From an uncultured Lachnospiraceae bacterium (GTDB lineage: Bacteria > Bacillota > Clostridia > Lachnospirales > Lachnospiraceae): a stretch of 53,247 nucleotides of DNA. How positions within the stretch are numbered: the first letter of the stretch is position 1; each line of letters opens with the position of its first letter. A program made the translations under genes and the position numbers. The notes under the pieces were generated by a model. That model ran no database searches, had not been told where the DNA came from, and saw only the letters and a program-made list of their open reading frames with translations. This document shows, piece after piece, positions 17,457-25,397 of this stretch. The stretch covers positions 1-53,247 of the forward strand of contig CAJTOR010000023.1 in assembly GCA_910577675.1 (NCBI GenBank), read 5' to 3'.

Positions 17457-17822
17457 TTACACTTTATCGCGCCCTTCGCTGATAATCTGAATCAGTTCCT
17501 GCACTTCTTTTTCCGACAGTTTTTTGCGGCGCACAAATGCAAGCAAAAACTGTGGCAGCGAGCCCTGGAAGGTATCCTCAACAAATTTTTCACTCTGTCT
17601 TGCAAAAAATTCCTCCCTTGAAACAAGCGAAACTACTTTTCCGCCCTCATTTAAAAACAGCCCCCTCTCACAGAGGCGGCGGAGGATGGTATAGGTTGTG
17701 GATTTCTTCCAGTTTAATTCTTCCGCGCACAATTTTACCAGTTCCCCCGATGATAAGGGTTCGTTTTTCCAGATAATCCCGGCAAACCGCATCTCGATTT
17801 CCGCCAGCTTATATTCCGCCAT
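17457..17822 (-). CDS. BlaI/MecI/CopY-family transcriptional repressor
   Basis: A 121-residue winged-helix protein of the penicillinase-repressor family. The N-terminal DNA-binding domain (KLAEIEMRFAGIIWKNEPLS, then LNWKKSTTYTILRRLCERG) matches the family core, where the typical text is wkksTvytlLkRLveKGll. The C-terminal helices (FLLAFVRRKKLSEKEVQELI) provide dimerisation and contain the region cleaved in BlaI. GGAGGGG lies four bases before the ATG. It is cotranscribed with the M56 sensor 20 bases downstream, the usual blaI-blaR1 pairing. No clear promoter of its own is visible between it and the broken ATPase gene upstream. The probable target is the dyad at 14492-14509. Confidence 0.93.
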   Translation of the reverse strand: MAEYKLAEIEMRFAGIIWKNEPLSSGELVKLCAEELNWKKSTTYTILRRLCERGLFLNEGGKVVSLVSREEFFARQSEKFVEDTFQGSLPQFLLAFVRRKKLSEKEVQELIQIISEGRDKV

Positions 17823-17861
17823 ATCACCCCTCCAAATCTATCAATCTCTGCCTTTTTTCAT

Positions 17862-18481
17862 TCACTTGCCATTCTCCGGGTACTTCACACGCTCAATTTT
17901 ACAACTGTGTCCTTCATTTTTCTTGTCCTTATTATAATTTATTCCAACAAGAATCATATCACCTGTATAGCCTTTCAACACATCAATATATTTCTTGTCT
18001 TTTATCTGCTGGATTGCTGTCTGCGCCGCTTGATTGTACTTTAATTCCACAACAATGACTGGCTGTTAGCAAGCCCAATATTTTGACGCTTTAGGAACTC
18101 CCCATATTCCTCCCGGATTTCTTCCAGCACTTCCTCTTCCAAATACTCCGTCACTTCCCCGTTTTTTGCCTCGATCAAAAACTGCTGCATATTCAGACAG
18201 ATTACATCATACTTGTTCAGATGCTCTCCAAACGATGGCTCATTCTCAATCTTCAGTCCCTGAAACAACTCCCTGGAATTACATCCCCTACTGTAGTACG
18301 CCGACAACATCTCAAGAGCCATTGACTTCCCAAAACGCCTTGGTCTACTCACGCAGATAAACTTCTGCTTTGTGTTGAGGCAGGCATTCATACACGCAAT
18401 TAACCCCGTCTTATCAACATAAATCCTCGACCGGACAGACTCCGCAAATCCCTCATTGTAAGGATTCAAATAGCGCCCCAT
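17862..18481 (-). pseudogene. AAA-ATPase/PD-(D/E)XK nuclease-like gene, internally deleted
   Basis: Residues of the common clostridial AAA-ATPase-like (DUF1703-associated) family. The N-terminal part is intact, starting at 18481 behind GGAGGG: MGRYLNPYNEGF, IYVDKTGLI, and the P-loop region VSRPRRFGKSMALEMLSAYY. After about 145 residues the frame ends (NSQSLLWN, stop at 18041), and in another frame the nuclease-type C-terminus appears (VVELKYNQAAQTAIQQIKDK to RVKYPENGK, stop at 17862). Full relatives are over 500 residues, so some 300 residues between the two parts have been lost with a frame change. Not expected to be functional. Confidence 0.85.
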
Positions 18482-18653
18482 GGTATCCCTCCATCCCCGA
18501 CTCTAAAACAAATCTCAGCAAAATTCCCGCATATATCCGGACTTACAGCGCTCCCACTAAAAGTATATTTCATAACACCTCCCCCGTCAAGTATAAATGA
18601 GCGCCTCCTTCCAAAGAACTGATTTCATAAATGATGCCCATGCCGGGCAAACT

Positions 18654-18698
18654 AAAAAGGGGGTATCTGCACCGAACCAGTGCAGATACCCCCTTTTT
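18654..18698. terminator. Bidirectional terminator downstream of ilvC
   Basis: GGGGGTATCTGCAC (18659-18672) and its exact complement (18680-18693) form a 14-bp stem with a 7-base loop, flanked by AAAAA and TTTTT. It lies 40 bases after the ilvC stop. The stretch 18482-18653, between the broken ATPase gene and this hairpin, shows no gene. Confidence 0.92.
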
Positions 18699-18737
18699 CT
18701 ACTGCTGTCAAATCCTCTGTAAAACTATGGTACAAGC

Positions 18738-19757
18738 TTAATTGTTAATCAGCTTATCATCCTCATTGTTCCAGCTATACAGCTTGCGGATTTCCTCGCC
18801 GACCTTCTCCGACGGATGCTCCGCCGCAAGTTTTCTCATCGCGCGGAAATGAGCCTGTCCGCCCGCCTCCGACATATCGAGCAGGAATTCCTTCGCAAAC
18901 GAGCCGTCCTGGATATTCTTTAAGATCTGCTTCATCGTCTTCTTTGTTTCCTCGGTAATAAGCTTTGGTCCGGTAATATAATCACCGTACTCCGCCGTGT
19001 TTGAGATCGAGTAGCGCATACCGGAAAAGCCGCTCTGGTAAATTAAGTCAACGATAAGCTTCATCTCATGGATGCACTCAAAATATGCATTCCTCTCATC
19101 ATAGCCCGCCTCCACAAGCGTTTCAAAGCCCGCCTGCATCAGCGCGCAAACGCCGCCGCAAAGCACTGCCTGCTCACCGAAAAGGTCGGTTTCCGTCTCC
19201 GTGCGGAACGTGGTTTCAAGCACACCCGCCCTGGCACCGCCAATGCCAAGCGCATATGCAAGCGCAAGTTCCTGCGCCTTGCCCGTCGCATTCTGTTCCA
19301 CCGCCACAAGGCACGGAACACCTTTTCCCGCCTGGTACTCACTCCTTACGGTATGCCCCGGACCCTTAGGAGCGATCATTGTGACATCGACATCCTTAGG
19401 CGGCACAATCTGTCCAAAATGGATTGCAAAACCGTGTGCGAACATAAGCATATTGCCCGCCTCAAGGTTCGGCTCGATTGACTCCTTGTACATTTTAGCC
19501 TGTTTCTCGTCATTGATTAGGATCATGATAATATCGGCTTTCTTTGCCGCCTCAGCCGCGGTGAAAACCTCAAATCCCGCCTTTTCTGCCTTCGCCCAGG
19601 ACTTGCTTCCCTCGTAAAGCCCGATGATAACATGCACGCCCGAATCCTTCAAGTTTAGCGCGTGGGCATGTCCCTGGCTGCCATATCCGATGATTGCCAC
19701 AGTCTTCTGATCCAAAAGGGAAAGGTTGCAATCCTGCTGATAAAATATCTTTGCCAT
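18738..19757 (-). CDS. ilvC: Ketol-acid reductoisomerase
   Basis: A 339-residue class I enzyme of valine/isoleucine (and pantothenate) synthesis, converting acetolactate or acetohydroxybutyrate to the dihydroxy acid with NAD(P)H and magnesium. The dinucleotide-binding motif GYGSQGHA (about 24-31) follows IFYQQDCNLSLLDQKTVAII; the catalytic domain contains TDLFGEQAVLCGGV and AYFECIHEMKLIVDLIY with the metal-binding acidic residues. Start at 19757 because AGGAGGAC lies just upstream; the longer frame adds 14 non-conserved residues. Follows ilvN by about 160 bases and is probably read from the ilvN promoter, ending at the 18654-18698 hairpin. ilvB and ilvD are not in the window. Confidence 0.97.
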   Translation of the reverse strand: MAKIFYQQDCNLSLLDQKTVAIIGYGSQGHAHALNLKDSGVHVIIGLYEGSKSWAKAEKAGFEVFTAAEAAKKADIIMILINDEKQAKMYKESIEPNLEAGNMLMFAHGFAIHFGQIVPPKDVDVTMIAPKGPGHTVRSEYQAGKGVPCLVAVEQNATGKAQELALAYALGIGGARAGVLETTFRTETETDLFGEQAVLCGGVCALMQAGFETLVEAGYDERNAYFECIHEMKLIVDLIYQSGFSGMRYSISNTAEYGDYITGPKLITEETKKTMKQILKNIQDGSFAKEFLLDMSEAGGQAHFRAMRKLAAEHPSEKVGEEIRKLYSWNNEDDKLINN

Positions 19758-19916
19758 TTTTTTGTCCTCCTGATAATCTAATATCAATTTTATAATCAAC
19801 CCGTTTCATAAAAGTGCTGGCAGATATGGATTTCCTTTATTTTACATAATTACCCATTTATTTCCACGCCGTCTTTTATGCAAAGAGGTGGTCATACGTA
19901 AAACCAATGGACTTTT

Positions 19917-20423
19917 TCAGTCCTCAATATAATCCGCGATATCCCCGGAACCCCTGGTAAGACCTGTCAGTCCGGTGCGGACAAATGAGAGAATTTCAAA
20001 TCCGTCGAGAAGTTTGATAAACGCGTCTATTTTTGCCTGGTTCCCGGTCAGCTCGATCATCAGGGATTCCCTCGCCACATCGACGATCTTTGCGCGGAAG
20101 ATATCCGCGACGGAAATCACCTGCTGGCGCTGTTCCCTGGCGGCTTTCACCTTGACGAGTACCAGCTCGCGGCAGACGGAGTCCTCCGGCAGAAGATGTG
20201 TTATTTCCACAACATCCTCCAGTTTTTCCACCTGCTTGTAAATCTGCTCAAGGATCTGCTCCTCCCCCCGGACAACGACCGTCATGCGGGAAACCTTTGG
20301 GTTTTCCGTCTCGCCCACGGTAAGGCTTGTAATATTGTAACCGCGGCGCGAAAACAGGCCGGATACCCGGCTCAAAACACCCGAGGTATTGTCAACTAAA
20401 ATCGATAAAACCATCTTTCTCAT
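19917..20423 (-). CDS. ilvN: Acetolactate synthase small (regulatory) subunit
   Basis: A 168-residue regulatory subunit of acetohydroxyacid synthase (also called IlvH). Residues about 1-75 are an ACT domain (LSILVDNTSGVLSRVSGLFS and RRGYNITSLTVGETENPKVS) that binds the feedback inhibitor valine; the second half (ADIFRAKIVDVARESLMIEL, FEILSFVRTGLTGLTRG) is the typical ALS_ss_C domain. It has its own strong promoter 60 bases upstream. The leader is too short for a T-box. The catalytic subunit gene ilvB is not adjacent, which is less usual than the ilvBN pair. Confidence 0.96.
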   Translation of the reverse strand: MRKMVLSILVDNTSGVLSRVSGLFSRRGYNITSLTVGETENPKVSRMTVVVRGEEQILEQIYKQVEKLEDVVEITHLLPEDSVCRELVLVKVKAAREQRQQVISVADIFRAKIVDVARESLMIELTGNQAKIDAFIKLLDGFEILSFVRTGLTGLTRGSGDIADYIED

Positions 20424-20482
20424 CGTGTCTTGCTCCTTTCTGCAATCGGAATGCGCACTTTAGCGAAGCAGTGCCTTTAAGT

Positions 20483-20511
20483 ATTCTATCAATTAAAACG
20501 ATTTTTGTCAA
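20483..20511 (-). promoter_or_regulatory. Predicted SigA promoter of ilvN-ilvC
   Basis: On the minus strand TTGACA (20506-20511), 17 bases, TAGAAT (20483-20488). It starts right after the terminator of the PspC-like gene. Confidence 0.8.
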
Positions 20512-20517
20512 GACAAA

Positions 20518-20544
20518 AGGACGGCAGTTTTTTCCTGCCGTCCT
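20518..20544 (-). terminator. Terminator of the PadR/DUF1700/DUF4097/PspC cassette
   Basis: AGGACGGCAG (20518-20527) pairs perfectly with CTGCCGTCCT (20535-20544) over a 7-base loop and is followed on the minus strand by TTTTG. It lies 27 bases past the PspC-like gene stop. Confidence 0.85.
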
Positions 20545-20571
20545 AAATTAGTTTTTTCCTGCCCTCACTGC

Positions 20572-20748
20572 TTAATCCGGCATAATAATGGCACATGCAA
20601 GATATGCAATAATGCCGGTTCCGGTGCAGGCTAAAATCGCCCAGATAATGCGAATCAGGGTTGGGTCAACATTAAAATACTCCCCTATGCCGCCGCATAC
20701 CCCACAGATTTTACGATTGGTTGCCGATTTGTAAAGTTGTTTTTCCAT
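20572..20748 (-). CDS. PspC-domain small membrane protein
   Basis: A 58-residue protein that is a single PspC domain: KQLYKSATNRKICGVCGGIG, YFNVDPTLIRIIWAIL and a C-terminal hydrophobic helix (GTGIIAYLACAIIMP). PspC domains occur in envelope-stress (phage-shock) systems. The start at 20748 has AAGGAGGAT eight bases upstream. It is the last gene of a minus-strand cassette with the DUF4097-, DUF1700- and PadR-type genes, an association frequent in Firmicutes. Its probable role in membrane-stress sensing is taken from the family. Confidence 0.93.
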   Translation of the reverse strand: MEKQLYKSATNRKICGVCGGIGEYFNVDPTLIRIIWAILACTGTGIIAYLACAIIMPD

Positions 20749-20823
20749 GATTATATCCTCCTTATAAATTAATTTCAAAAAGTAACACTTTTTTATTTAG
20801 GGTGCTCTGCCATAGCAGCACTT

Positions 20824-21840
20824 CTAATATTCATAGCCATCCGGTATATCTTCTTTGATATCCGGAATAGCGTATCCGCTTCTCTCTTCTGGGATATCCT
20901 GCAAAATCCCCGATATATTTTCCTGACTCTCAGGAATTGGCTCATCTGTCAACGGCACTGAAAATTCCACATCTGTCTGTTGCTGCGTAATGGATGCATC
21001 CGGCGGGCAGAACACCACATTCACTTCCCCGATATCACATTTTATCTTCAGTTTTCCCTCTGCATTCCTGCTCTCCCATTTCTTTTTAAGGTCAATGCCG
21101 CTTTTTGTATCCCATCCTTTAAACTCTCCCATCTCACGGTACTCAAGACTTCCGATTTCACACCCGATAACCCCGCTGTAATATTCTTTTGAAGTGTAAA
21201 GCCAGACATCCACCATACCGATATCACTCTTTACCTCTATCTCCTTAAAAAGTCCCTCCACCGAACAGTTGCCGATATCACATCCCGCTTTCAGTCTATC
21301 CGCAGTGGCTTCAAAAACAACAAGCTCCCCGGCATCTACAAAAAGTTCCATCTCATCCGCGTTTACCCCGCAGACTTTTATTCTCCCGCTCCCTAAAGAA
21401 ATCAAAAGTTCCCCATTATAGTCTTTCGGCAGCAAAAGTTCGTATTCCCACACTCCTGATTCCTTCTCGTAATCTTTTGAACTTTTTATCATAAATGGCA
21501 GTGCGGAAAACTTGAATAATTTATCTTTTTTCATATCCGTTTCAATTTCAAGTTCACCCCCCTCACACTTTACCACAAGGGAATCCTCATCCACATTAAG
21601 TGCAGTAAAATGAACCCTGTCATCCTCGGAAACACCCACATCCACATATCCGAACGGCAGGTCAACCTCTATGCTTTTTACCCCCGAAAACTCCTTAAAA
21701 ACCCGGTCTTCACCCTGGCAGGCTCCCATAATCGTCTCCCAGTCTTCCCTCGCACTGCCGATGCCAAATGCAATCAGTATAATACCGACCCCTAACATTA
21801 TGGCGGCAATCCCCGAAAATATTTTTCCAAATCGCTTCAT
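20824..21840 (-). CDS. DUF4097-type beta-strand-repeat membrane-anchored protein
   Basis: A 338-residue protein with one N-terminal membrane helix (IFSGIAAIMLGVGIILIAFG) and an extracytoplasmic beta-rich body of the DUF4097 (adhesin-like, right-handed beta-solenoid) type: VKSIEVDLPFGYVDVGVSED, LISLGSGRIKVCGVNADEME, GCDIGNCSVEGLFKEIEVKS, KSDIGMVDVWL. The repeated short strands with G or D turns are typical. The C-terminal 60 residues are Pro/Glu/Ile-rich. The start at 21840 is preferred to an ATG five codons upstream because GAGAGGA lies at the right distance. It follows the DUF1700 gene by 38 bases. Proteins of this cassette are thought to act as regulators of envelope homeostasis. Confidence 0.85.
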   Translation of the reverse strand: MKRFGKIFSGIAAIMLGVGIILIAFGIGSAREDWETIMGACQGEDRVFKEFSGVKSIEVDLPFGYVDVGVSEDDRVHFTALNVDEDSLVVKCEGGELEIETDMKKDKLFKFSALPFMIKSSKDYEKESGVWEYELLLPKDYNGELLISLGSGRIKVCGVNADEMELFVDAGELVVFEATADRLKAGCDIGNCSVEGLFKEIEVKSDIGMVDVWLYTSKEYYSGVIGCEIGSLEYREMGEFKGWDTKSGIDLKKKWESRNAEGKLKIKCDIGEVNVVFCPPDASITQQQTDVEFSVPLTDEPIPESQENISGILQDIPEERSGYAIPDIKEDIPDGYEY

Positions 21841-21878
21841 CTTTTTTCCTCTCATTCTGCCACTATAACGGCGCTACA

Positions 21879-22718
21879 TCACGCTTTGCCCCATGCCCTG
21901 CGCCCCCCGATCGCAAGGATAATATTCCTGATCCCGCGAAAAAGAGAAGGAATTGCACGGAACGCACAGTTTATGGCAAACACGATAAACAATATCCCAA
22001 ATGCGGTAAGAATCAACCCTCCGCCAGAAAGCAGGCAGACCAGACCACTTCCAACGGACAGATGGGTGAGCGCGCTGCCAATTACGACAACCCCCGCCGT
22101 GATCAAACCGATACCGCCAAGCCCAAAAGCTAGGAAAAAACATCCCATCATACAGATAAAGGCAAGCAGTACCGGGCAGATAATCGGAAGTCCAAACACC
22201 AGCGCAAGAATAACGATTACCGGGGAAACATAACTTTTTGCCCGCGCGCTATGAGGATAATCCTCCCCGCCATAGCCCCCTGCGCGGTGCCTTCTTTCAT
22301 TTCTGTTATATTGCCCATAATCCTGCGCGTAATCCTCCCCCATGCGCATCCGCTCATCCTGTAAGCGTGCATCCTCCTGGTTCCGGGAAAATCCCTGCGC
22401 CCCCATACCCTCCTGCTCTGATATGACTTCCTCCCCACTCATATCCTGCCGAAACTCTGCGGCATCCTCCTGCACTTTTTCATAAACATCCTGCGCGGGC
22501 GCATCCTGCACATCCGTTTTCTCCCTGCCAATATAACCCGCACGTATTTTCTCCGCCACATCCTCCGGGCTGATTAATTCTTTCAGCACGCGCGGCTCCT
22601 CCAGCGGACCTGCATCCTCAAAATAATCCTCATAATATCGGATCGCCTCATCCCTCTCCTCCTGCGGCAGGTCACAAAGCAATTCCTTCAATCTCGCCAA
22701 AAATTCATTCTTCATCAT
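21879..22718 (-). CDS. DUF1700 (HAAS-type) membrane protein
   Basis: A 279-residue protein. The N-terminus (NEFLARLKELLCDLPQEERD, RYYEDYFEDAG, SPEDVAEKIRAGY) is the HAAS/DUF1700 signature, a small helical domain found next to PadR regulators and acting as their partner. A long charged Gln/Glu/Asp-rich linker (about 65-160) leads to four or so hydrophobic helices (VSPVIVILALVFGLPIICPV, LAFICMMGCFFLAFGLGGIG and following). Its first 14 bases overlap the end of the padR-type gene, so translation is coupled. It probably senses membrane state and modulates the PadR regulator; this is from family context. Confidence 0.88.
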   Translation of the reverse strand: MMKNEFLARLKELLCDLPQEERDEAIRYYEDYFEDAGPLEEPRVLKELISPEDVAEKIRAGYIGREKTDVQDAPAQDVYEKVQEDAAEFRQDMSGEEVISEQEGMGAQGFSRNQEDARLQDERMRMGEDYAQDYGQYNRNERRHRAGGYGGEDYPHSARAKSYVSPVIVILALVFGLPIICPVLLAFICMMGCFFLAFGLGGIGLITAGVVVIGSALTHLSVGSGLVCLLSGGGLILTAFGILFIVFAINCAFRAIPSLFRGIRNIILAIGGRRAWGKA

Positions 22719-23097
22719 CTCGTTCTACCTTCCCCTCCTCCGGCTCTATGATCCGTATCTCCTCCCGACACGAAACGTCCTGTCCGCTTAACTTAAATAT
22801 CCCTGTTATCTTTGCCGCGTAGCGCCCCCATTCCTCCTTACATACGGAGAGCCTTACAAAGCCCTCCTTTGTGATCCGGTAATATCTTCGGTTGCGCCCC
22901 GCATATTCCATATCGTATGCCTCAAGGCTCCCATCCTTTTGCAGGCGGCGCAGTACCGGATAAAGTGTCGATTCGGACACATCAAGCACCTGCCTGACTT
23001 CCTGCGTAATCCTGTAGCCGTAAGTTCCTTCCCTCTCTTTTGAAACAACTGCCAGAACAATGGCATCCAGCAGTGTCGAACCCGTATTAAATACCAT
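22705..23097 (-). CDS. PadR-family transcriptional regulator
   Basis: A 130-residue winged-helix regulator. The core LLDAIVLAVVSKEREGTYGY, VRQVLDVSESTLYPVLRRLQ and the wing GRNRRYYRITKEG match the PadR family closely. A C-terminal acidic tail (EEIRIIEPEEGKVERDDEE) is longer than usual and overlaps the DUF1700 start. First gene of the four-gene cassette. A dyad over its own promoter (23185-23197) suggests autorepression, the usual mode for PadR proteins. Confidence 0.94.
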   Translation of the reverse strand: MVFNTGSTLLDAIVLAVVSKEREGTYGYRITQEVRQVLDVSESTLYPVLRRLQKDGSLEAYDMEYAGRNRRYYRITKEGFVRLSVCKEEWGRYAAKITGIFKLSGQDVSCREEIRIIEPEEGKVERDDEE

Positions 23098-23182
23098 CGC
23101 CCCTTCCGCTCCCCTCGCATTTTATTGTTTTTTCCAATTCACTTTTACGGGGCTTAGAATTTGTTCCCCCGTGTTTGTTTAT

Positions 23183-23212
23183 ACTATACGCTGTATAATA
23201 TTGCATTGTCAA
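23183..23212 (-). promoter_or_regulatory. padR cassette promoter with dyad operator
   Basis: On the minus strand TTGACA (23207-23212), 18 bases, TATAGT (23183-23188). The palindrome TATAC-GCT-GTATA (23185-23197) overlaps the -10 and spacer, an arrangement expected for an autoregulatory PadR operator. Confidence 0.65.
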
Positions 23213-23261
23213 TAGCTTTAATCGTTTTCTAATCAATCTAATCAAAACACAAGGATATCGG

Positions 23262-23290
23262 TTGACACCCATCCGTTTCTTCACTATAAT
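23262..23290 (+). promoter_or_regulatory. Consensus SigA promoter of the cyclophilin operon
   Basis: A perfect TTGACA (23262-23267), exactly 17 bases, and a perfect TATAAT (23285-23290). It lies 38 bases before the cyclophilin start and should be a very strong constitutive promoter. Confidence 0.9.
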
Positions 23291-23327
23291 AAAAAGAAAT
23301 CAGGAAAGGAAAAGGAGAATTTCATTT

Positions 23328-23870
23328 ATGGAAGAAAAAAATCCGATTGTTACAATCACAATGGAAAACGGCGATATTATGAAAGCGGAACTTTACCCGC
23401 AGATTGCCACGAACACGGTAAACAACTTTATTTCCCTAATTAAAAAGGGATTTTACGACGGTCTGATTTTCCACCGGGTAATCGAGGGCTTTATGTTGCA
23501 GGGCGGCGATCCTACGGGCACGGGCACCGGAGGCCCTGGATACTCCATCCCGGGGGAATTCAACCAGAACGGCTTTAAAAACGAATTAAAGCATACAAGG
23601 GGCGTTTTGTCCATGGCGCGCTCCGGGCATCCGGATTCCGCCGGCTCCCAGTTCTTTATTATGCACAAGAATGCCCCTCACCTCGACGGTGCTTATGCCG
23701 CTTTTGGCAAAGTAATCGAAGGTGAGGAAATTATCGACCGTATCGCCTCGGTGCCGACGGCATGGAACGACCGCCCGATGGAAACCCAGCGCATGAAATC
23801 GGTAACGGTGGAAACATTCGGTGTAACATACCCCGAGCCAAAACAAATCACGGAGCCGGAGCTGGCATAA
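23328..23870 (+). CDS. Cyclophilin-type peptidyl-prolyl cis-trans isomerase
   Basis: A 180-residue cytoplasmic cyclophilin. The conserved stretches IFHRVIEGFMLQGGDPTGTG, GEFNQNGFKNELKHTRGVLS and SMARSGHPDSAGSQFFIMHK include the catalytic Arg/Phe/Gln and the Ser-Gln-Phe-Phe-Ile motif. It catalyses proline isomerisation in protein folding. No signal peptide is present. Start at 23328 with AAAGGAG upstream; a longer frame beginning inside the promoter is not credible. It is followed one base later by a response-regulator gene, so the two are translated together. Confidence 0.95.
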   Translation: MEEKNPIVTITMENGDIMKAELYPQIATNTVNNFISLIKKGFYDGLIFHRVIEGFMLQGGDPTGTGTGGPGYSIPGEFNQNGFKNELKHTRGVLSMARSGHPDSAGSQFFIMHKNAPHLDGAYAAFGKVIEGEEIIDRIASVPTAWNDRPMETQRMKSVTVETFGVTYPEPKQITEPELA

Positions 23871-23871
23871 A

Positions 23872-24573
23872 ATGGCACTTCAGATCGCTATCTGTGATGA
23901 CGATACAGACGAACTTAAAAATCTTTCCACTCTGGTTACACAATGGGGACACGCGAGGGGACAGGCTCTCAAACTGTTTACATTCCCATCCGCAGAAGCA
24001 TTTTTGTTTGAGTATGAAAACAGCAGAACCTTCGATCTTCTACTGCTTGATATCGAGATGAAAAAACTCTCCGGAATAGATCTTGCAAAGCGCCTAAGGG
24101 CGGACGGAAACCACGCGGAGATTATTTTTATCACCTCGCATTTTGAGTTTGCCGGGGAGGGCTATGAAGTGGACGCGCTGCACTATCTTACCAAGCCTGT
24201 GGCAAAGGACAAACTCGATGCCGCACTCTCAAAAGCCGCAGACCGCCTGATTGCCGAACCGCCCTTTGTCATTATCAGCTCGGAGGGAAGCACGGTTAAA
24301 TTGTACCAGGCGGATATTTTGTATGTCGAAGCGTTTTTACACTACCTCGTCCTTAGCACAAAGCGCGGGGAATACCGGATTAAAGAAAGCCTCTCCTCCT
24401 TTGAGGAAAGGCTTTCCTGCGGGTTTTTCCGAATCCACCGCTCCTATCTCGTATCCCTGAAATATATAACCAAAATCACGCGCACAAATATTTATATTGA
24501 GGGCGGTCAGAAACTGCCGCTTGCCAGGGGAAAATATGACGCGCTCAACCGGGCGTTTATTGAATATATGTAA
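23872..24573 (+). CDS. LytTR-type response regulator
   Basis: A 233-residue regulator of the AgrA/LytR/ComE class. The receiver domain (1-120) shows IAICDDD, the phosphoacceptor Asp60 in LLLLDIEMKKLSG, ITSH (about 87-90) and the conserved Lys108 in YLTKPV. The LytTR DNA-binding domain (about 135-233) has ADILYVEAFLHYLVLSTKRG, IKESLSSFEERL and FFRIHRSYLVSLKYI. The ATG is at 23872, one base after the cyclophilin stop, and the GHKL kinase gene follows 120 bases later. The target genes are not evident. Confidence 0.95.
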   Translation: MALQIAICDDDTDELKNLSTLVTQWGHARGQALKLFTFPSAEAFLFEYENSRTFDLLLLDIEMKKLSGIDLAKRLRADGNHAEIIFITSHFEFAGEGYEVDALHYLTKPVAKDKLDAALSKAADRLIAEPPFVIISSEGSTVKLYQADILYVEAFLHYLVLSTKRGEYRIKESLSSFEERLSCGFFRIHRSYLVSLKYITKITRTNIYIEGGQKLPLARGKYDALNRAFIEYM

Positions 24574-24696
24574 TGCCACGGTATCCGCCCTTTGTGCAAG
24601 GGAGCTGCTGGGATCAAATGGCTGTTTGTGCTAAGAATGTCACAGATAAGCTACAGTCATTTTCTCGAGTGTAAGTATCTCGAAATGGGGAATTTT

Positions 24697-25353
24697 ATGA
24701 GAAAAAAAACATATTTAAAGCTTGTTGAATATCAGACCGCCCAATACAGACGGCATCTTTGCGAAGTCCAGGGCATCTACCGCGAGATGCGCGGTTACAA
24801 ACATGATTTCCACCACCATTTGCAGACCCTAAAAGGTCAGCTTACGGCGGGGGAAACAGACCGCGCACTCGAATACATCAAACAGCTTGACGACCAGCTT
24901 ATGAATGTGGATACACTGATAAAAACCGGAAATATTTCCCTCGATGCCATTCTCTCCGCAAAAATCGCGCAGGCAAAGGCGATGGGCATCCCCGTCACCA
25001 TCCACGCCACAGTTCCGGAAGGACTTTTGATTTCCGACCTGGAATTAAGTATTGTTGTGGGAAACCTCCTCGACAATGCAATAGAAGCCTGCGCCCAGAT
25101 TCCCGAGGGACGTTTTATCCGCATCTATATGACAATGAAGGGCGGAATGTTATATTTTTCCATGCTAAATTCCGCCGGGAAAAAGAAGGGCAAAAAAGGT
25201 TCTCTCTTCTCCTCCGACAAAAACGGATTCCACGGCTTCGGGCTTAACCGCGCAGAAGCCATCCTGACCGAGCACGGCGGCTGGTGCAAATACAACAGTG
25301 AGGATGGCGCGTTCACCTCGGAATTTTTGGTGCCGGCACTTGGGGACAATTAG
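24697..25353 (+). CDS. GHKL-domain histidine kinase without membrane domain
   Basis: A 218-residue protein, taking the ATG at 24697. It contains the dimerisation/H-box region REMRGYKHDFHHHLQTLKGQ and a GHKL ATPase domain with the N-box VGNLLDNAIEACAQIPEG and the glycine box GFHGFGLNRAEAI, as in AgrC/CitA-like kinases paired with LytTR regulators. Those kinases normally have five to seven membrane helices or a sensor domain in front; here only about 40 residues precede the H-box and no hydrophobic segment is visible. The 120 bases upstream contain an open frame without a good start, possibly remnants of a lost sensor. It could be a soluble kinase or a truncated one. Confidence 0.85.
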   Translation: MRKKTYLKLVEYQTAQYRRHLCEVQGIYREMRGYKHDFHHHLQTLKGQLTAGETDRALEYIKQLDDQLMNVDTLIKTGNISLDAILSAKIAQAKAMGIPVTIHATVPEGLLISDLELSIVVGNLLDNAIEACAQIPEGRFIRIYMTMKGGMLYFSMLNSAGKKKGKKGSLFSSDKNGFHGFGLNRAEAILTEHGGWCKYNSEDGAFTSEFLVPALGDN

Positions 25354-25397
25354 TTATCCCCGAAGGGCACTGTTTTCACCCGGAACAACTCTCCCTC

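Noticed and set aside
20424..20517. T-box or attenuator leader of the ilvN-ilvC genes
   Set aside because: Promoter and start codon are only about 60 bases apart, too short for a T-box, and no leader peptide rich in branched-chain residues is visible.
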